The position numbers and the translations under genes were made by a program. A stretch of 64,000 bases of DNA, taken from the NCBI GenBank assembly GCA_016282705.1, contig JAEELO010000049.1, positions 24,135 through 88,134 on the forward strand, read 5' to 3'. The DNA is from Candidatus Gastranaerophilales bacterium (GTDB lineage Bacteria > Cyanobacteriota > Vampirovibrionia > Gastranaerophilales > Gastranaerophilaceae). This document shows, piece after piece, positions 9,233-17,955 of this stretch. The notes beneath the pieces are model-generated. The model had not been told where the DNA came from, did not search any database, and saw only the letters and a list, made by a program, of their open reading frames with translations. Position 1 is the first letter of the stretch, and every line of letters starts with the position of its first letter.

Positions 9233-11233
9233 TTATTCTTCTTCGTCGTCATCTTCAATTTCTATCTGACTAGCTGCAGCAAATACATCTACAAATGTTG
9301 TTCTGCTGTCTGCTATGTTGTTGTTAACCTTATAAACTTCAGGTTGACGAGGAATTCTGTTTAACATTGCAGCTTGGTCACCATCAACTGCAGGTGTTGG
9401 TTCCGGTTGCGGTTCCGGATATGGTGGTACAGGAGGTACCGGTGGAACTGGAGGTTGCGGTTCCGGAGGTGTAGGTCCTGGAGGTGGTGTAGGTTGAGGA
9501 TCTTCTTCAAACGGTCTGTCATTGATTAACAAGATTTTTTCTTGTCCGTTACCGTATTGAATGTGATGTCTTTCTTTATGTTTACCATCTGCAGTTATTG
9601 TGTCTGAAGCTGTTACTTCAAATGAATCATTTGCTGTATTTGAAGTAAATGTACCGTTTTTAACGTAGATGTAAGAACGAGGACTGTCATCACCCGGGAT
9701 TTTTTCGTTATCAGTGTATGGAAGACCTGCAATTACATTGTCTGCGTTAAGAGTTACATCACCATTCTTAGAAATTATGCTTGATACAGATAATGTTCCA
9801 GGTGTAGTAATTGTAACATTCTTACCTGCTTCAGCAACTAAACCTTTTTCTCTGTTGCCGATGTTTAATAATTCAACATCAATATTATTTCCTGCTGTAA
9901 TTTTTACTAAGTTATTATTTACATTAGAATCACCGTAAACATCATTTGCAGCTTTTAAGTTGATTTCTTCTGCGTTTAATGAATTTCTGCTCATACCGAT
10001 GTCACCTGTTTCAGCTTCACCGTTGATTTTTTCTGATGCTGTTAAATTAGAAGTTGTTAAATAAACATCTCCGCCTTTAATATTGATATTTTTAGCATTT
10101 AATTCAGATTTATTTTGAACGGAAGCATATCTTTTAGCAGTGATATTAATATCTTTAGCAGCTGTTATTTTTGTTTCATCAACAGCTACATCGTTAGCTT
10201 GTGATATTAAATCTACATTGCCTGCTGCATTTAATTCACTTGTTTTTAATGAAACTTTTTTGCCGGCTAAGAATCTGATATCTCCGCCTGCATTATATTT
10301 AGAGTTTTCAGAAACAATAGAATTTACTGAAGTTAACCAAATGTTACCGTCATTACCTTTTACAGCTTTTGTAGCTTTTAATGTAGCACCATTTAAGTTA
10401 ATTTCACTTCTGTCTTCAACACCGTTATCGTATGCTGACCAGTTTCTTACGTCTATATGACCTGAATTTACATCACCATTTAAAGCGATATACATTTTAT
10501 CATTTGATACAACTAAATCTTTAACTTCTTTAATTGCACCGTTATTATAATATTCAAAATTTACACCGTCAGCAGTAACTAATTTAACTTTACCATATGC
10601 TGTATCGCCAACATTGTTACGAATATTTGTAGAAATTTTTGAGCCGTTGTAAACATTGATATTATTTGTTGCAAATGCTACGTTTTTGTCACCATAGATC
10701 TCAGCACCCTTTGCAACAGTGATACCTTCATTAGATTGGTTAGAATCTTTTGTAAATTCCATAATATTTTTATCTTTGTTGAAAGTACCATTCAATGTAG
10801 AAACAGTGAATGAGTTAACGTTAACGCTAGCACCGTCACCGAATAATACACCATTTGGGTTCATTAATATAATTTTACCTGAACCTTCGTATCCGCAATT
10901 CATACAGCCTGAATCTGTGATTTTACCATAGATTTGAGATAAACCGCCAGCTGCGTCTACTTTATTAACTGCAGTTTGGTTATGAGCTGAGAATTCGTAA
11001 TTAACGTGAGCATCTTTACCTACGTTAAATGATTTCCAATTCAATGTACCAACACCGCCCTGGTCGCCATTTCCAATTTTAATGTCCATTCTTGAACCGG
11101 TTGTTGAAACTTCTGCATTTGTTTTCGTATTTAATTTTGGTAATGCATTTGCTGCAACATCGGCAAATACAGGGGTGATTGTCATTGAGGTAAAGAGTCC
11201 AACTGCTATTGTTGTGCTTAATAGTTTTTTCAT
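9233..11233 (-). CDS. Two-partner secretion exoprotein, filamentous haemagglutinin-like (TpsA paralogue 1)
   Basis: 666 residues. The start is the ATG at 11233, where AGGAAAG stands 6 bases upstream; earlier in-frame starts lack a site. A Sec signal (MKKLLSTTIAVGLF, cleavage near VFA/DV) leads into a TPS (haemagg_act) domain of about 250 residues containing NPNGVLFGDGASVNVNSF. Then comes a beta-helix with recurring 'NINIKG/DVNLTA'-like strands. The C terminus is a Pro-rich linker (about 565-605) and a strongly acidic end (EIEDDDEEE). It is expected to cross the outer membrane through the divergent TpsB. A CxxC (GCMNC) sits inside the TPS domain. It closely resembles its neighbour 11568-13988 over the first 250 or so residues but differs at the C terminus. 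Confidence 0.9.
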   Translation of the reverse strand: MKKLLSTTIAVGLFTSMTITPVFADVAANALPKLNTKTNAEVSTTGSRMDIKIGNGDQGGVGTLNWKSFNVGKDAHVNYEFSAHNQTAVNKVDAAGGLSQIYGKITDSGCMNCGYEGSGKIILMNPNGVLFGDGASVNVNSFTVSTLNGTFNKDKNIMEFTKDSNQSNEGITVAKGAEIYGDKNVAFATNNINVYNGSKISTNIRNNVGDTAYGKVKLVTADGVNFEYYNNGAIKEVKDLVVSNDKMYIALNGDVNSGHIDVRNWSAYDNGVEDRSEINLNGATLKATKAVKGNDGNIWLTSVNSIVSENSKYNAGGDIRFLAGKKVSLKTSELNAAGNVDLISQANDVAVDETKITAAKDINITAKRYASVQNKSELNAKNINIKGGDVYLTTSNLTASEKINGEAETGDIGMSRNSLNAEEINLKAANDVYGDSNVNNNLVKITAGNNIDVELLNIGNREKGLVAEAGKNVTITTPGTLSVSSIISKNGDVTLNADNVIAGLPYTDNEKIPGDDSPRSYIYVKNGTFTSNTANDSFEVTASDTITADGKHKERHHIQYGNGQEKILLINDRPFEEDPQPTPPPGPTPPEPQPPVPPVPPVPPYPEPQPEPTPAVDGDQAAMLNRIPRQPEVYKVNNNIADSRTTFVDVFAAASQIEIEDDDEEE

Positions 11234-11520
11234 GTTCTTCTTTCCTTTATTTTCCATGCTTATTTTGATTGTTGTACTTGCTTTAAACATCCTAAAAAAA
11301 AAAGTTGCTACATCCAGCTATATATTTTTACTTTATTCTTTTTTCACCGTAATTTATCACCTTAACGGTGTTAGGATTTTTACTTTTACTTTTTTTGAAT
11401 TAAATAAACTCTCTTCGAATATATAATTACATATAAAGTTATACTATACACAAGAAATTAAGTCTGATTTTTTTTGAAAAATTTACGGTTTTTGTTAAAA
11501 AAACTTTACATTAAAATGGA
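11234..11520. other. Leader region between the two exoprotein genes
   Basis: AT-rich, with no gene seen. On the minus strand it would carry the promoter of the downstream exoprotein. A hairpin with arms CACCGT/ACGGTG lies at 11346-11371 within the probable 5' leader. A minus-strand TAAAGTTT occurs at 11508-11501, with a poor partner ACCGTAAA 11 bases on, a weak sigma28-like arrangement. A possible sigma70 site is TTGTGT, 16 bases, TGTAAT near 11415-11450. Confidence 0.4.
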
Positions 11521-11555
11521 TATAGAAGGGAGATAAAATATATCTCCCTTCTATA
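11521..11555 (-). terminator. Long perfect hairpin after the second exoprotein gene
   Basis: The arms TATAGAAGGGAGATA and TATCTCCCTTCTATA form a 15-base-pair perfect stem around a 5-base loop, 13 bases past the stop of the gene ending at 11568. The following T tract is weak (CCATTTT), so it may act as a terminator, an mRNA 3'-end stabiliser, or both. Confidence 0.7.
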
Positions 11556-11567
11556 AATAACTAATTA

Positions 11568-13988
11568 TTAGTTTCTGTTTGATAATGCATTTGAAGCATA
11601 TCTGCTTACTGAAGATAAGATAGGTGCATCTTCACCGTGTACATTATCTCCTTGAGCCGGATCACCATCACATGTCGGATCAGGATTTGAAGGATCCGGA
11701 TTTGATGGATCAGGGTTTGACGGATCAGGGTTTGACGGATCCGGATTTGAAGGATCTGGATTTGAAGGATCCGGATTTGATGGTTGTGAAGGTGTAGGTC
11801 TTTGTCCCGGTTTTATAACGTCAACATCGTCACCATTATCATTATCAGGTAAATTAGGATCTGTAACTTGGTTGTCTACAGGTCTTTTGTTAACTAATAA
11901 GATTTTTTCATCTGGACCATATTGAATATGGTGTTTTTTGTTATAGTTACCATCCGGTGTTAATTCACCTGATTCAGTAATTTCATAGTTATCAGTTGTT
12001 ACATTTGAAGTAAATTCACCGCCAACTTCAATATATGAACGTTCTGTGTTAGGATCACCCGGTAATTTTTGTTTATCTGTATAAGGAAGACCTGCAATTA
12101 CTTTTGGAGCTGTAATTGTCATATCATTGCCGGAAATCAAGCTTGATACTGATAATGTATTATTTGTTGTAATTTTCATATTATTGCCTGCTTCAGCAAT
12201 TATACCTTTTTGTCTGTCGCTTACATTAGTAAGGTTAACATCAACATCTCTGCCTGCTTTGATATTTGTTTGAATATTTTTCATATCAACAGTACCTGAT
12301 GTTTTAACATCTTGTTTACCTTGAATATAAATTCTTTCTGCTTTTACGAAATTTGTTGTATTTTTAACAGTTACATTACCTTCAGAAGAAGTTAATTTTA
12401 TATCTTTTCCTGCAGTAAGGTTCATGTTTTGTGTTGTTAAATCATTAGCATAGTTAATTTCTACATTTTTAGCAGCTTTAAGATCTAATTTTTCTTTTGG
12501 TTGGAATTGAGTTAAATCTGTTAAAACAATGCTTTCTGCTGTAGATTCTAATGCAACATTTTTATCAGCTTTAAATGTTGAACCTGTTAAATCTTCAGTT
12601 GTTATATCATCTTTTGCGGTTAAGTTAACATTTCTTTTTGCTGTTAAGTTTGAGTCATTTATCATCAAGTAGCCGTTAGTAGCTTTAACATTAACATCTC
12701 TGCCTGCTTTTAATGTTGATTTATCAACCCAAGCTATATCGCCTGCTGATATAACATTTACATCATTTGAAGCATTTAATGTTGATGAATTAACTTGAGC
12801 TCTGCCTGCTCCGTTAACAGTAATATTTTTAGCATTAATAATTGTACCGTTTTGAACAGCTGCAACATTACCTGCTGTAACGTTAACATCTTTTGCTGTA
12901 TCAACTGTTGATTTATCAAGAACTGCATCATAGCTTTGAGAAATAAGATCAACATTACCTACTGCATCGATATCATTTGTACCGAAAGAAAGTTTTTGAC
13001 CTGCTAAAGCTCTTACGTTACCACCTTCAACATTTTCAGCACCTGTTGCATTTACTGTTGTGATTTTTGAATGTTCATTGATGATTCTGTTTGGAGCTGT
13101 TAACCAGATGTTACCGTCATTACCTTGAACAGCTTTTGTTGCTTTTAATGTAGCACCGTTTAAGTTAATTTCAGCATCTGAATTTGTTGACCAGTTTCGG
13201 ATATCAATGTTACCTGATTGGATATTACCGTTTACAGATAAATACATTTTGTCAGGAGAAGTTTGAAGTCCTGTTATTTCTTTTACTGCACCGTTGTTAT
13301 AGTATTCAAAGTTTACACCATCTGCAGTAACTAATTTTACTTTACCGTATGCATAATCGCCTACGTTATTTCCAACATTTGTTGAAATTTTTGATCCGTT
13401 ATAAAGAGTAATATTATTTGAAGCAAATGCTACGTTTTTATCACCATAGATTTTTGCACCGTCTTGAACGACAATACCAAAATCACTTTGATTAGCACCT
13501 TTTGTTAAAGAAAGTTTATTAGATGATTTATCAAAAGTACCGTTCATTGTAGAAACGGTAAATGAGTTAACATTTACGTTAGCACCATCACCAAATAAAA
13601 CACCGTTCGGGTTCATTAAGATAACTTTACCTGTACCTTCATAACCGCAATTCAAGCAGCCTGAGTTTGTAATTTTACCATAAATTTGTGATAAACCGCC
13701 GGAAGCATCAACTTTGTTTACAGCAGTTTGATTATGAGCAGAAAATTCATAATTAACATGAGCATTTTTACCTATGTTATATGAATTCCAATTTAATGTA
13801 CCAACACCGCCTTGACCACCTTTAATTTGGATGTTCATTTTTGCAGTTGATGGTGTAGTAACATCAGCATTAGATGCACTTCTTAAAGACGGAAGTGTTT
13901 TAGCTGTAACATCAGCATATGCAATAGGCATTAATGATGTAGAAGCAATTAAACCTGCTGCAACAGCTGTACTTAATAGTTTTTTCAT
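11568..13988 (-). CDS. Two-partner secretion exoprotein, filamentous haemagglutinin-like (TpsA paralogue 2)
   Basis: 806 residues from ATG 13988, chosen because GGAGAG lies about 8 bases upstream; the ATG at 14003 would remove that site. A Sec signal (cleavage near AYA/DV) is followed by a TPS domain with NPNGVLFGDGANVNVNSF and the same CxxC insertion (GCLNC). A longer beta-helix follows, with many repeats of the type 'VNVKATNG/VNLTAKDD'. Near the C terminus are seven tandem PSNPD units, then a short tail. It is likely secreted by the divergent TpsB and remains surface-attached or is released. It sits directly upstream of its paralogue, a tandem duplication with diverged ends. Adhesion is the usual role of the family; the target here is unknown. 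Confidence 0.9.
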   Translation of the reverse strand: MKKLLSTAVAAGLIASTSLMPIAYADVTAKTLPSLRSASNADVTTPSTAKMNIQIKGGQGGVGTLNWNSYNIGKNAHVNYEFSAHNQTAVNKVDASGGLSQIYGKITNSGCLNCGYEGTGKVILMNPNGVLFGDGANVNVNSFTVSTMNGTFDKSSNKLSLTKGANQSDFGIVVQDGAKIYGDKNVAFASNNITLYNGSKISTNVGNNVGDYAYGKVKLVTADGVNFEYYNNGAVKEITGLQTSPDKMYLSVNGNIQSGNIDIRNWSTNSDAEINLNGATLKATKAVQGNDGNIWLTAPNRIINEHSKITTVNATGAENVEGGNVRALAGQKLSFGTNDIDAVGNVDLISQSYDAVLDKSTVDTAKDVNVTAGNVAAVQNGTIINAKNITVNGAGRAQVNSSTLNASNDVNVISAGDIAWVDKSTLKAGRDVNVKATNGYLMINDSNLTAKRNVNLTAKDDITTEDLTGSTFKADKNVALESTAESIVLTDLTQFQPKEKLDLKAAKNVEINYANDLTTQNMNLTAGKDIKLTSSEGNVTVKNTTNFVKAERIYIQGKQDVKTSGTVDMKNIQTNIKAGRDVDVNLTNVSDRQKGIIAEAGNNMKITTNNTLSVSSLISGNDMTITAPKVIAGLPYTDKQKLPGDPNTERSYIEVGGEFTSNVTTDNYEITESGELTPDGNYNKKHHIQYGPDEKILLVNKRPVDNQVTDPNLPDNDNGDDVDVIKPGQRPTPSQPSNPDPSNPDPSNPDPSNPDPSNPDPSNPDPSNPDPTCDGDPAQGDNVHGEDAPILSSVSRYASNALSNRN
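11677..11786. repeat. Tandem 15-base repeat encoding PSNPD units
   Basis: About seven copies of a 15-base unit (type TTTGAAGGATCCGGA on the plus strand) encode (PSNPD)7 in the exoprotein. Copies differ mainly at silent positions (GATCC/GATCA/GATCT, GAA/GAT/GAC), so copy-number slippage is possible but not very recent. Confidence 0.9.
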
Positions 13989-14379
13989 ATTTGTTCTCTC
14001 CATTCTCTGATATATGAACTTTAACTAACTCTCTCATGTTTATTAGACATGTTTACGTATGTTTGAAAATCCCTCAAAAAATTATTTGCTAAAAGAAAAA
14101 AAAATGTAAAGAAAGCTTAAACATAATTTTACAAAAAAATATAGTGAATATATATTAATAAGAAATAATATATATATGTTAATTTTTTTAAGAATTTTAA
14201 TTATAGTCTAAAAAGTAGCAAAAAATATGTTATTCGGATTTCATACATTTGAATTATGTATATTTATTAACAAAAAATTATAATTTACTATGTATATTTA
14301 TTTTTCGTTTATAATATAATGTAGTATAATTAAACTGTTATGTAGTATTTGAATAATAATTATATAGAGAGTGGAACAA
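13989..14379. other. Divergent control region between exoprotein genes and their transporter
   Basis: 391 bases of very AT-rich DNA without a gene. For the minus strand, TTTACA (14110-14105), 18 bases, AATAAT (14086-14081) is a fair promoter. A small palindrome CATGT/ACATG (14036-14052) lies in the leader. For the plus strand, two TATAAT boxes (14310-14315 and 14325-14330) precede the transporter, but neither has a good -35. A shared regulator could act here, but no clear operator is seen. Confidence 0.4.
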
Positions 14380-16146
14380 ATGAAAAACAAATTGATTAAA
14401 ACATCTTTCTTATGCTTAGCAACTCTAATAGGAAGTTGTGCAATGGCATTTGAACCGGCGGCAAACCCTGCAAGCTCTGGATATGACCCCGGTTTGCTTG
14501 ACAACTCTAACCTTATTCAAGGCAGACAATATCAAGCTAAAACTAAGTACGAAGCTTCAAAAGATCCTGCGATTGTTGAAGAAGAAGTTCGTCAAAAGAT
14601 GGATCTTCTCAATACAGAGCAAGTTTCTTTTAAATTAAAAGACATTCAAATCACAGGTAACACTGTATTTCCGACATATGTATTAATGAGATTGGTTGAT
14701 TTCAAAATCGGTCAGGATGTTACTATCAACGATTTGATTATGTCTGCTAATGATATTACAGACTACTATCAAGCTAAAGGTTATGTTTCAACAATAGCTT
14801 ATTTACCTCCGCAAAAAGTTCAAAACGGAAAAGTTGAAATTAAAGTTTTAGAAGGTAAATACGGTAACATAGAAATCAACCCCGGCAAATGGGAAAGATC
14901 TTCATACTTAAATAAACATTACTTAATTGATAATAATATTGCTCCGGGAAAAGTATTAAACGTAAAAGACGTTCGTAATGCCTTAACAGATATGAACACA
15001 GAAGAATATATGCAAGGTAAAGTATCTTTTGCAGATAATGAAGAATCTGAAGAATATTCAGATGTTACATTGGATGTAAAAGACAGATTCCCGTTAAACT
15101 TAGACTTAAGATATGATAACCAAGGCAGAGATGCTATCGGTACACAAAGAGGTGTTATATATGCAGGTCTTCATGATGTAACAGGTCATGGTGATACATT
15201 AATGGGTACATTAGCAGTTTCTAAGCATTCACTTGGAGCAGGCGGTATGTATTCATTACCTATTGCAAAAAATGATACAAGATTAAATCTTGGTTATTCA
15301 TACTCACATGTTAGTTTAAGAAATGCTTTAAAACCTCTTGGTCTTAAAGGTGATTCACATGACTACTTTGTTGGTGTATCAAGAAGATTAGCTAAAGGCT
15401 CAGACTACAGATTATACGGTGATATCACATTTGACTGGAGAGACACAACAACAAAATCAAAAGTATTGGATTATCATAACAGATATCGTTCAAGAGTACT
15501 CAGAGGTACTTTAACGGATGTTAAAGATGATAACTACGGAAGATGGTTAATTACAGGTAGTGTAGCCGGCGGTATTCCGATTGATGCTTCTGACTACAGA
15601 ATGAACAAGTCAAAACCAAGCAACAGCTTTGTTAAATTAAATGCAGGACTTGCTCGTTTACAAGTATTACCATACAACCAATTAGCTATTTTACAAGTTA
15701 ACGGACAATATGCAAACAGACATATGTTTGCATCTGAAGCATTCCAAGTTGGCGGTATATCTTCAGTTAGAGGTTATGACGAAGGTTACTACATCGGCGA
15801 CTACGGTGTTACTGCAAGCTTTGAATACAGAGCTCCGATTCCGGGTTTAAAAGCTTTATTACCTGAAAAATATGGATTTATCAGTGATTCTATCCAACTT
15901 GCAGGATTCTATGATTTCGGTTGGTTAGGCAACAGATATCAAGGCGACAGCTGGGGCAATTATCCAAACGGAAGAACAGATTACTTAATGAGCGCAGGTC
16001 CTGGTATCGTTGTTAAATTAACAAAATATATATCTGCTAACATGTATTGGGGCTTCCCGATTGGTAAAGCAACAAGAAACTATGCAGGAGCCAGAGATAC
16101 GACGAACTGCAGATTCCACTTTACGGTTACATCAAACATTTTATAA
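14380..16146 (+). CDS. Outer-membrane two-partner secretion transporter (TpsB, ShlB/FhaC/HecB family)
   Basis: 588 residues from ATG 14380; an in-frame GTG at 14371 is less likely. The signal peptide is MKNKLIKTSFLCLATLIG, with cleavage near AMA/F. POTRA-like domains follow at about 85-240 (VSFKLKDIQITGNTVFP, then DITDYYQAKGYVST), and then a 16-strand Omp85-type barrel with FQVGGISSVRGYDEG, the VRGY motif of the L6 loop. It threads TpsA proteins through the outer membrane. It is divergent from the two exoprotein genes and is the only transporter seen, so it presumably serves both. The last residue is Leu rather than the common aromatic. Confidence 0.93.
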   Translation: MKNKLIKTSFLCLATLIGSCAMAFEPAANPASSGYDPGLLDNSNLIQGRQYQAKTKYEASKDPAIVEEEVRQKMDLLNTEQVSFKLKDIQITGNTVFPTYVLMRLVDFKIGQDVTINDLIMSANDITDYYQAKGYVSTIAYLPPQKVQNGKVEIKVLEGKYGNIEINPGKWERSSYLNKHYLIDNNIAPGKVLNVKDVRNALTDMNTEEYMQGKVSFADNEESEEYSDVTLDVKDRFPLNLDLRYDNQGRDAIGTQRGVIYAGLHDVTGHGDTLMGTLAVSKHSLGAGGMYSLPIAKNDTRLNLGYSYSHVSLRNALKPLGLKGDSHDYFVGVSRRLAKGSDYRLYGDITFDWRDTTTKSKVLDYHNRYRSRVLRGTLTDVKDDNYGRWLITGSVAGGIPIDASDYRMNKSKPSNSFVKLNAGLARLQVLPYNQLAILQVNGQYANRHMFASEAFQVGGISSVRGYDEGYYIGDYGVTASFEYRAPIPGLKALLPEKYGFISDSIQLAGFYDFGWLGNRYQGDSWGNYPNGRTDYLMSAGPGIVVKLTKYISANMYWGFPIGKATRNYAGARDTTNCRFHFTVTSNIL

Positions 16147-16162
16147 TCGTAAAAAAAGATAT

Positions 16163-16194
16163 AAAAAAGAGGAGCAAATGCTCCTCTTTTTTTT
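16163..16194 (+). terminator. Intrinsic terminator after the TpsB gene
   Basis: Stem AAAAGAGGAGC/GCTCCTCTTTT around a 4-base loop, then eight T, 17 bases past the stop codon. Confidence 0.92.
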
Positions 16195-16273
16195 GCTAAT
16201 AAAACACGTTCACTCTTTTTGCGCAAAGACAATAGGATAAATATCGGCTATTTTACGTTATCTAAAGAAGTAT

Positions 16274-16301
16274 AAAAAAAATCCAAATTTTTCAATTTGG
16301 A
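16274..16301 (-). terminator. Intrinsic terminator for the regulator/membrane-protein operon
   Basis: On the minus strand an eight-base-pair stem TCCAAATT/AATTTGGA with loop GAAA is followed by a run of eight T. It lies 29 bases past the stop at 16330. Confidence 0.88.
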
Positions 16302-16329
16302 CCGTTAAACAAAAAGGAAATTAAGATTT

Positions 16330-17409
16330 TCAATTTCTATACCCTATTCCGGCTCTGTATCCTGATACTGTATACATCATAGGCAATGCAGGTTCTATCC
16401 ATTTTAATCCTGACAATAAAGAAACTGTTGCAATATCATCTGTATGTAGTCCTATATCCAGAACCTCAGGAGTTCTTTCTTTTTCAGCTTTAACTTTTTT
16501 CGAATATTCTCTCTTAAAATAAATATTTTCCTTTTCCTTATTCAAGAAATCTATATCTAAAATATCCTGATATACTTCGTTTTCTAAATTTTTTGTTTTT
16601 TTATTACACAATGGTTCTATGACTCTGTTTCCTATTATATTTGCGATTTTACTGCCACCTATAATTCCTGTTAATATTATTCCGGCAGTCATGCCTATAG
16701 CCCTTGCACCTTTAGATTGAATTCCTGCTTTTTCCAATAGTCCTAAAGCAATACCTGCACCGACATTACACATAAAAATATTTGCGAGATACTGATACGA
16801 ACCTTCTTTTATTTTATTCGGAATTTTTTCTTTCCAATGCTTTTTATCTGTAACTCTGTCAGATAAAATACCACCTGCAATACCTCCAACTACAGGAACA
16901 GCACCATATACAGATAAATATCCTATTTCTGAAAAAATATCTTTAGCACTGATATTCTGCGGTGAAGGAATAAGTTTTTCCAAAAATTCTCTGCCGCTTT
17001 GCTTTTTTCCCAATTTATTAAACAAGGTTGCGACATATGAAAGCTTTAATACTTTTTCTTTACTTTCTTGAAGTATTCTTTCTATGTTTTTATCCGGTTT
17101 CTGAGTTTTTATAAAAGTATCAACTAATTGATTATTATTAGCTTTTATTTTATCAATACATAAAGGCAGAGGTCTATTCGCAACTTTAGAAGCAATATGA
17201 GGAGCAGCCAATGCGGAAGCAATAGTAACACCCATTGTAATTCCGGATTTTAATGCTCGTTTTGCTCTTTTACCTTTTTCTTCACGCATAGCATCGGCTG
17301 TAACAAATGCAACACCGCCGGCGGCGAGCATTGCAGGAACTACTTTTTGAAATTTTGATACTAATATCGGCTGGTCTAAAAATTTTCCTATAGCTTGTAT
17401 TTTATTCAT
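16330..17409 (-). CDS. Glycine-rich multi-pass membrane protein co-transcribed with an MntR-like regulator
   Basis: 359 residues. There are several Gly/Ala/Ile-rich hydrophobic stretches, at about 25-40, 54-70, 165-185, 210-230 and 236-258 (for example GAVPVVGGIAGGIL and AIGMTAGIILTGIIGG). A charged middle section of about 75 residues separates them. No transporter family signature is visible: it is neither NRAMP nor a P-type ATPase. The start overlaps the regulator's last codons by 8 bases, so translation is coupled. A metal-related role is inferred from that context only. Confidence 0.75.
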   Translation of the reverse strand: MNKIQAIGKFLDQPILVSKFQKVVPAMLAAGGVAFVTADAMREEKGKRAKRALKSGITMGVTIASALAAPHIASKVANRPLPLCIDKIKANNNQLVDTFIKTQKPDKNIERILQESKEKVLKLSYVATLFNKLGKKQSGREFLEKLIPSPQNISAKDIFSEIGYLSVYGAVPVVGGIAGGILSDRVTDKKHWKEKIPNKIKEGSYQYLANIFMCNVGAGIALGLLEKAGIQSKGARAIGMTAGIILTGIIGGSKIANIIGNRVIEPLCNKKTKNLENEVYQDILDIDFLNKEKENIYFKREYSKKVKAEKERTPEVLDIGLHTDDIATVSLLSGLKWIEPALPMMYTVSGYRAGIGYRN

Positions 17410-17839
17410 CAGCTTTTGTGTTCATATATCCTTTCTTAAACTCATTTATGAACTCTTGATTTTTTGTGCAGCATTTATGAAAATTTTGAATTCGGCTAAA
17501 TAATTTTTCGCTTATTACATGTTCGATTTTACAGGCATTTTCCTCTGCTTCTTTTTTATCAAGTCCCAATGTTTTTTCAAAAAAAGCAGTAAAAGTCTTA
17601 TGCCTTTTTATAACACTTTTGGCTTTTTTTAAGCCTTCGGGAGTAATCATTATCCCTTTATGACCTTCATAAATAATAAGTTTTCTTTCAGCAAGTTTTG
17701 ACAATGCTTCTGAAACAGATGCCCTTGAAATGTTCATTCTTTTTGCAATTTCAACTGCTTTTACATTTTCACTTACTTCAAGTAAATTACATATTAATTC
17801 TAAATAATCTTCTAAACTTGCACTTAAATTTTTGTCCAT
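17402..17839 (-). CDS. DtxR/MntR-family metal-dependent transcriptional repressor
   Basis: 145 residues, typical of the short MntR type without an SH3-like domain. The N-terminal winged helix (about 5-65) has recognition helix ISRASVSEALSKL. The dimerisation and metal domain carries the expected ligands: Asp and Glu in SLEDYLELI, His in IKRHKTF, and Glu/Cys/Glu/His in EEAEENACKIEHVI. The family represses metal uptake genes, or activates export, in answer to Mn2+ or Fe2+. Which metal cannot be told here. It leads a two-gene operon with the membrane protein at 16330 and has a near-consensus promoter with a GCATGC-centred palindrome over its -35. Confidence 0.9.
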   Translation of the reverse strand: MDKNLSASLEDYLELICNLLEVSENVKAVEIAKRMNISRASVSEALSKLAERKLIIYEGHKGIMITPEGLKKAKSVIKRHKTFTAFFEKTLGLDKKEAEENACKIEHVISEKLFSRIQNFHKCCTKNQEFINEFKKGYMNTKADE

Positions 17840-17861
17840 GTTCTATCTTTCCGTTAAAAAA

Positions 17862-17890
17862 ATTGTAAGTCACACCTAACATTTTGTCAA
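17862..17890 (-). promoter_or_regulatory. Near-consensus sigma70 promoter of the MntR-like operon
   Basis: On the minus strand, perfect TTGACA (17890-17885), exactly 17 bases, then TACAAT (17867-17862), one mismatch from consensus. The predicted start is about 16 bases before the ATG at 17839. Confidence 0.8.
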
Positions 17891-17901
17891 GCATGCCTTA
17901 C
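17886..17901. promoter_or_regulatory. Candidate metal-regulator operator
   Basis: The 16-base GTCAAGCATGCCTTAC matches its own reverse complement at 12 of 16 positions, is centred on GCATGC and overlaps the -35 box of the regulator's own promoter. Its placement suits autorepression. The motif is not a textbook MntR box, so this is an inference. Confidence 0.4.
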
Positions 17902-17955
17902 AAATTAATTTGAACATTTTAAAAAAATATTGTAAAATCTTAACCGTGAGGGATT

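Noticed and set aside
9714..13600. Long plus-strand frames opposite the exoprotein genes
   Set aside because: They mirror the biased codons of the beta-helix genes and lack ribosome sites; taken as shadows.
16200..16272. GCCGATAT on the minus strand between two terminators
   Set aside because: The -35 position does not match and no gene or transcript unit follows; probably chance.
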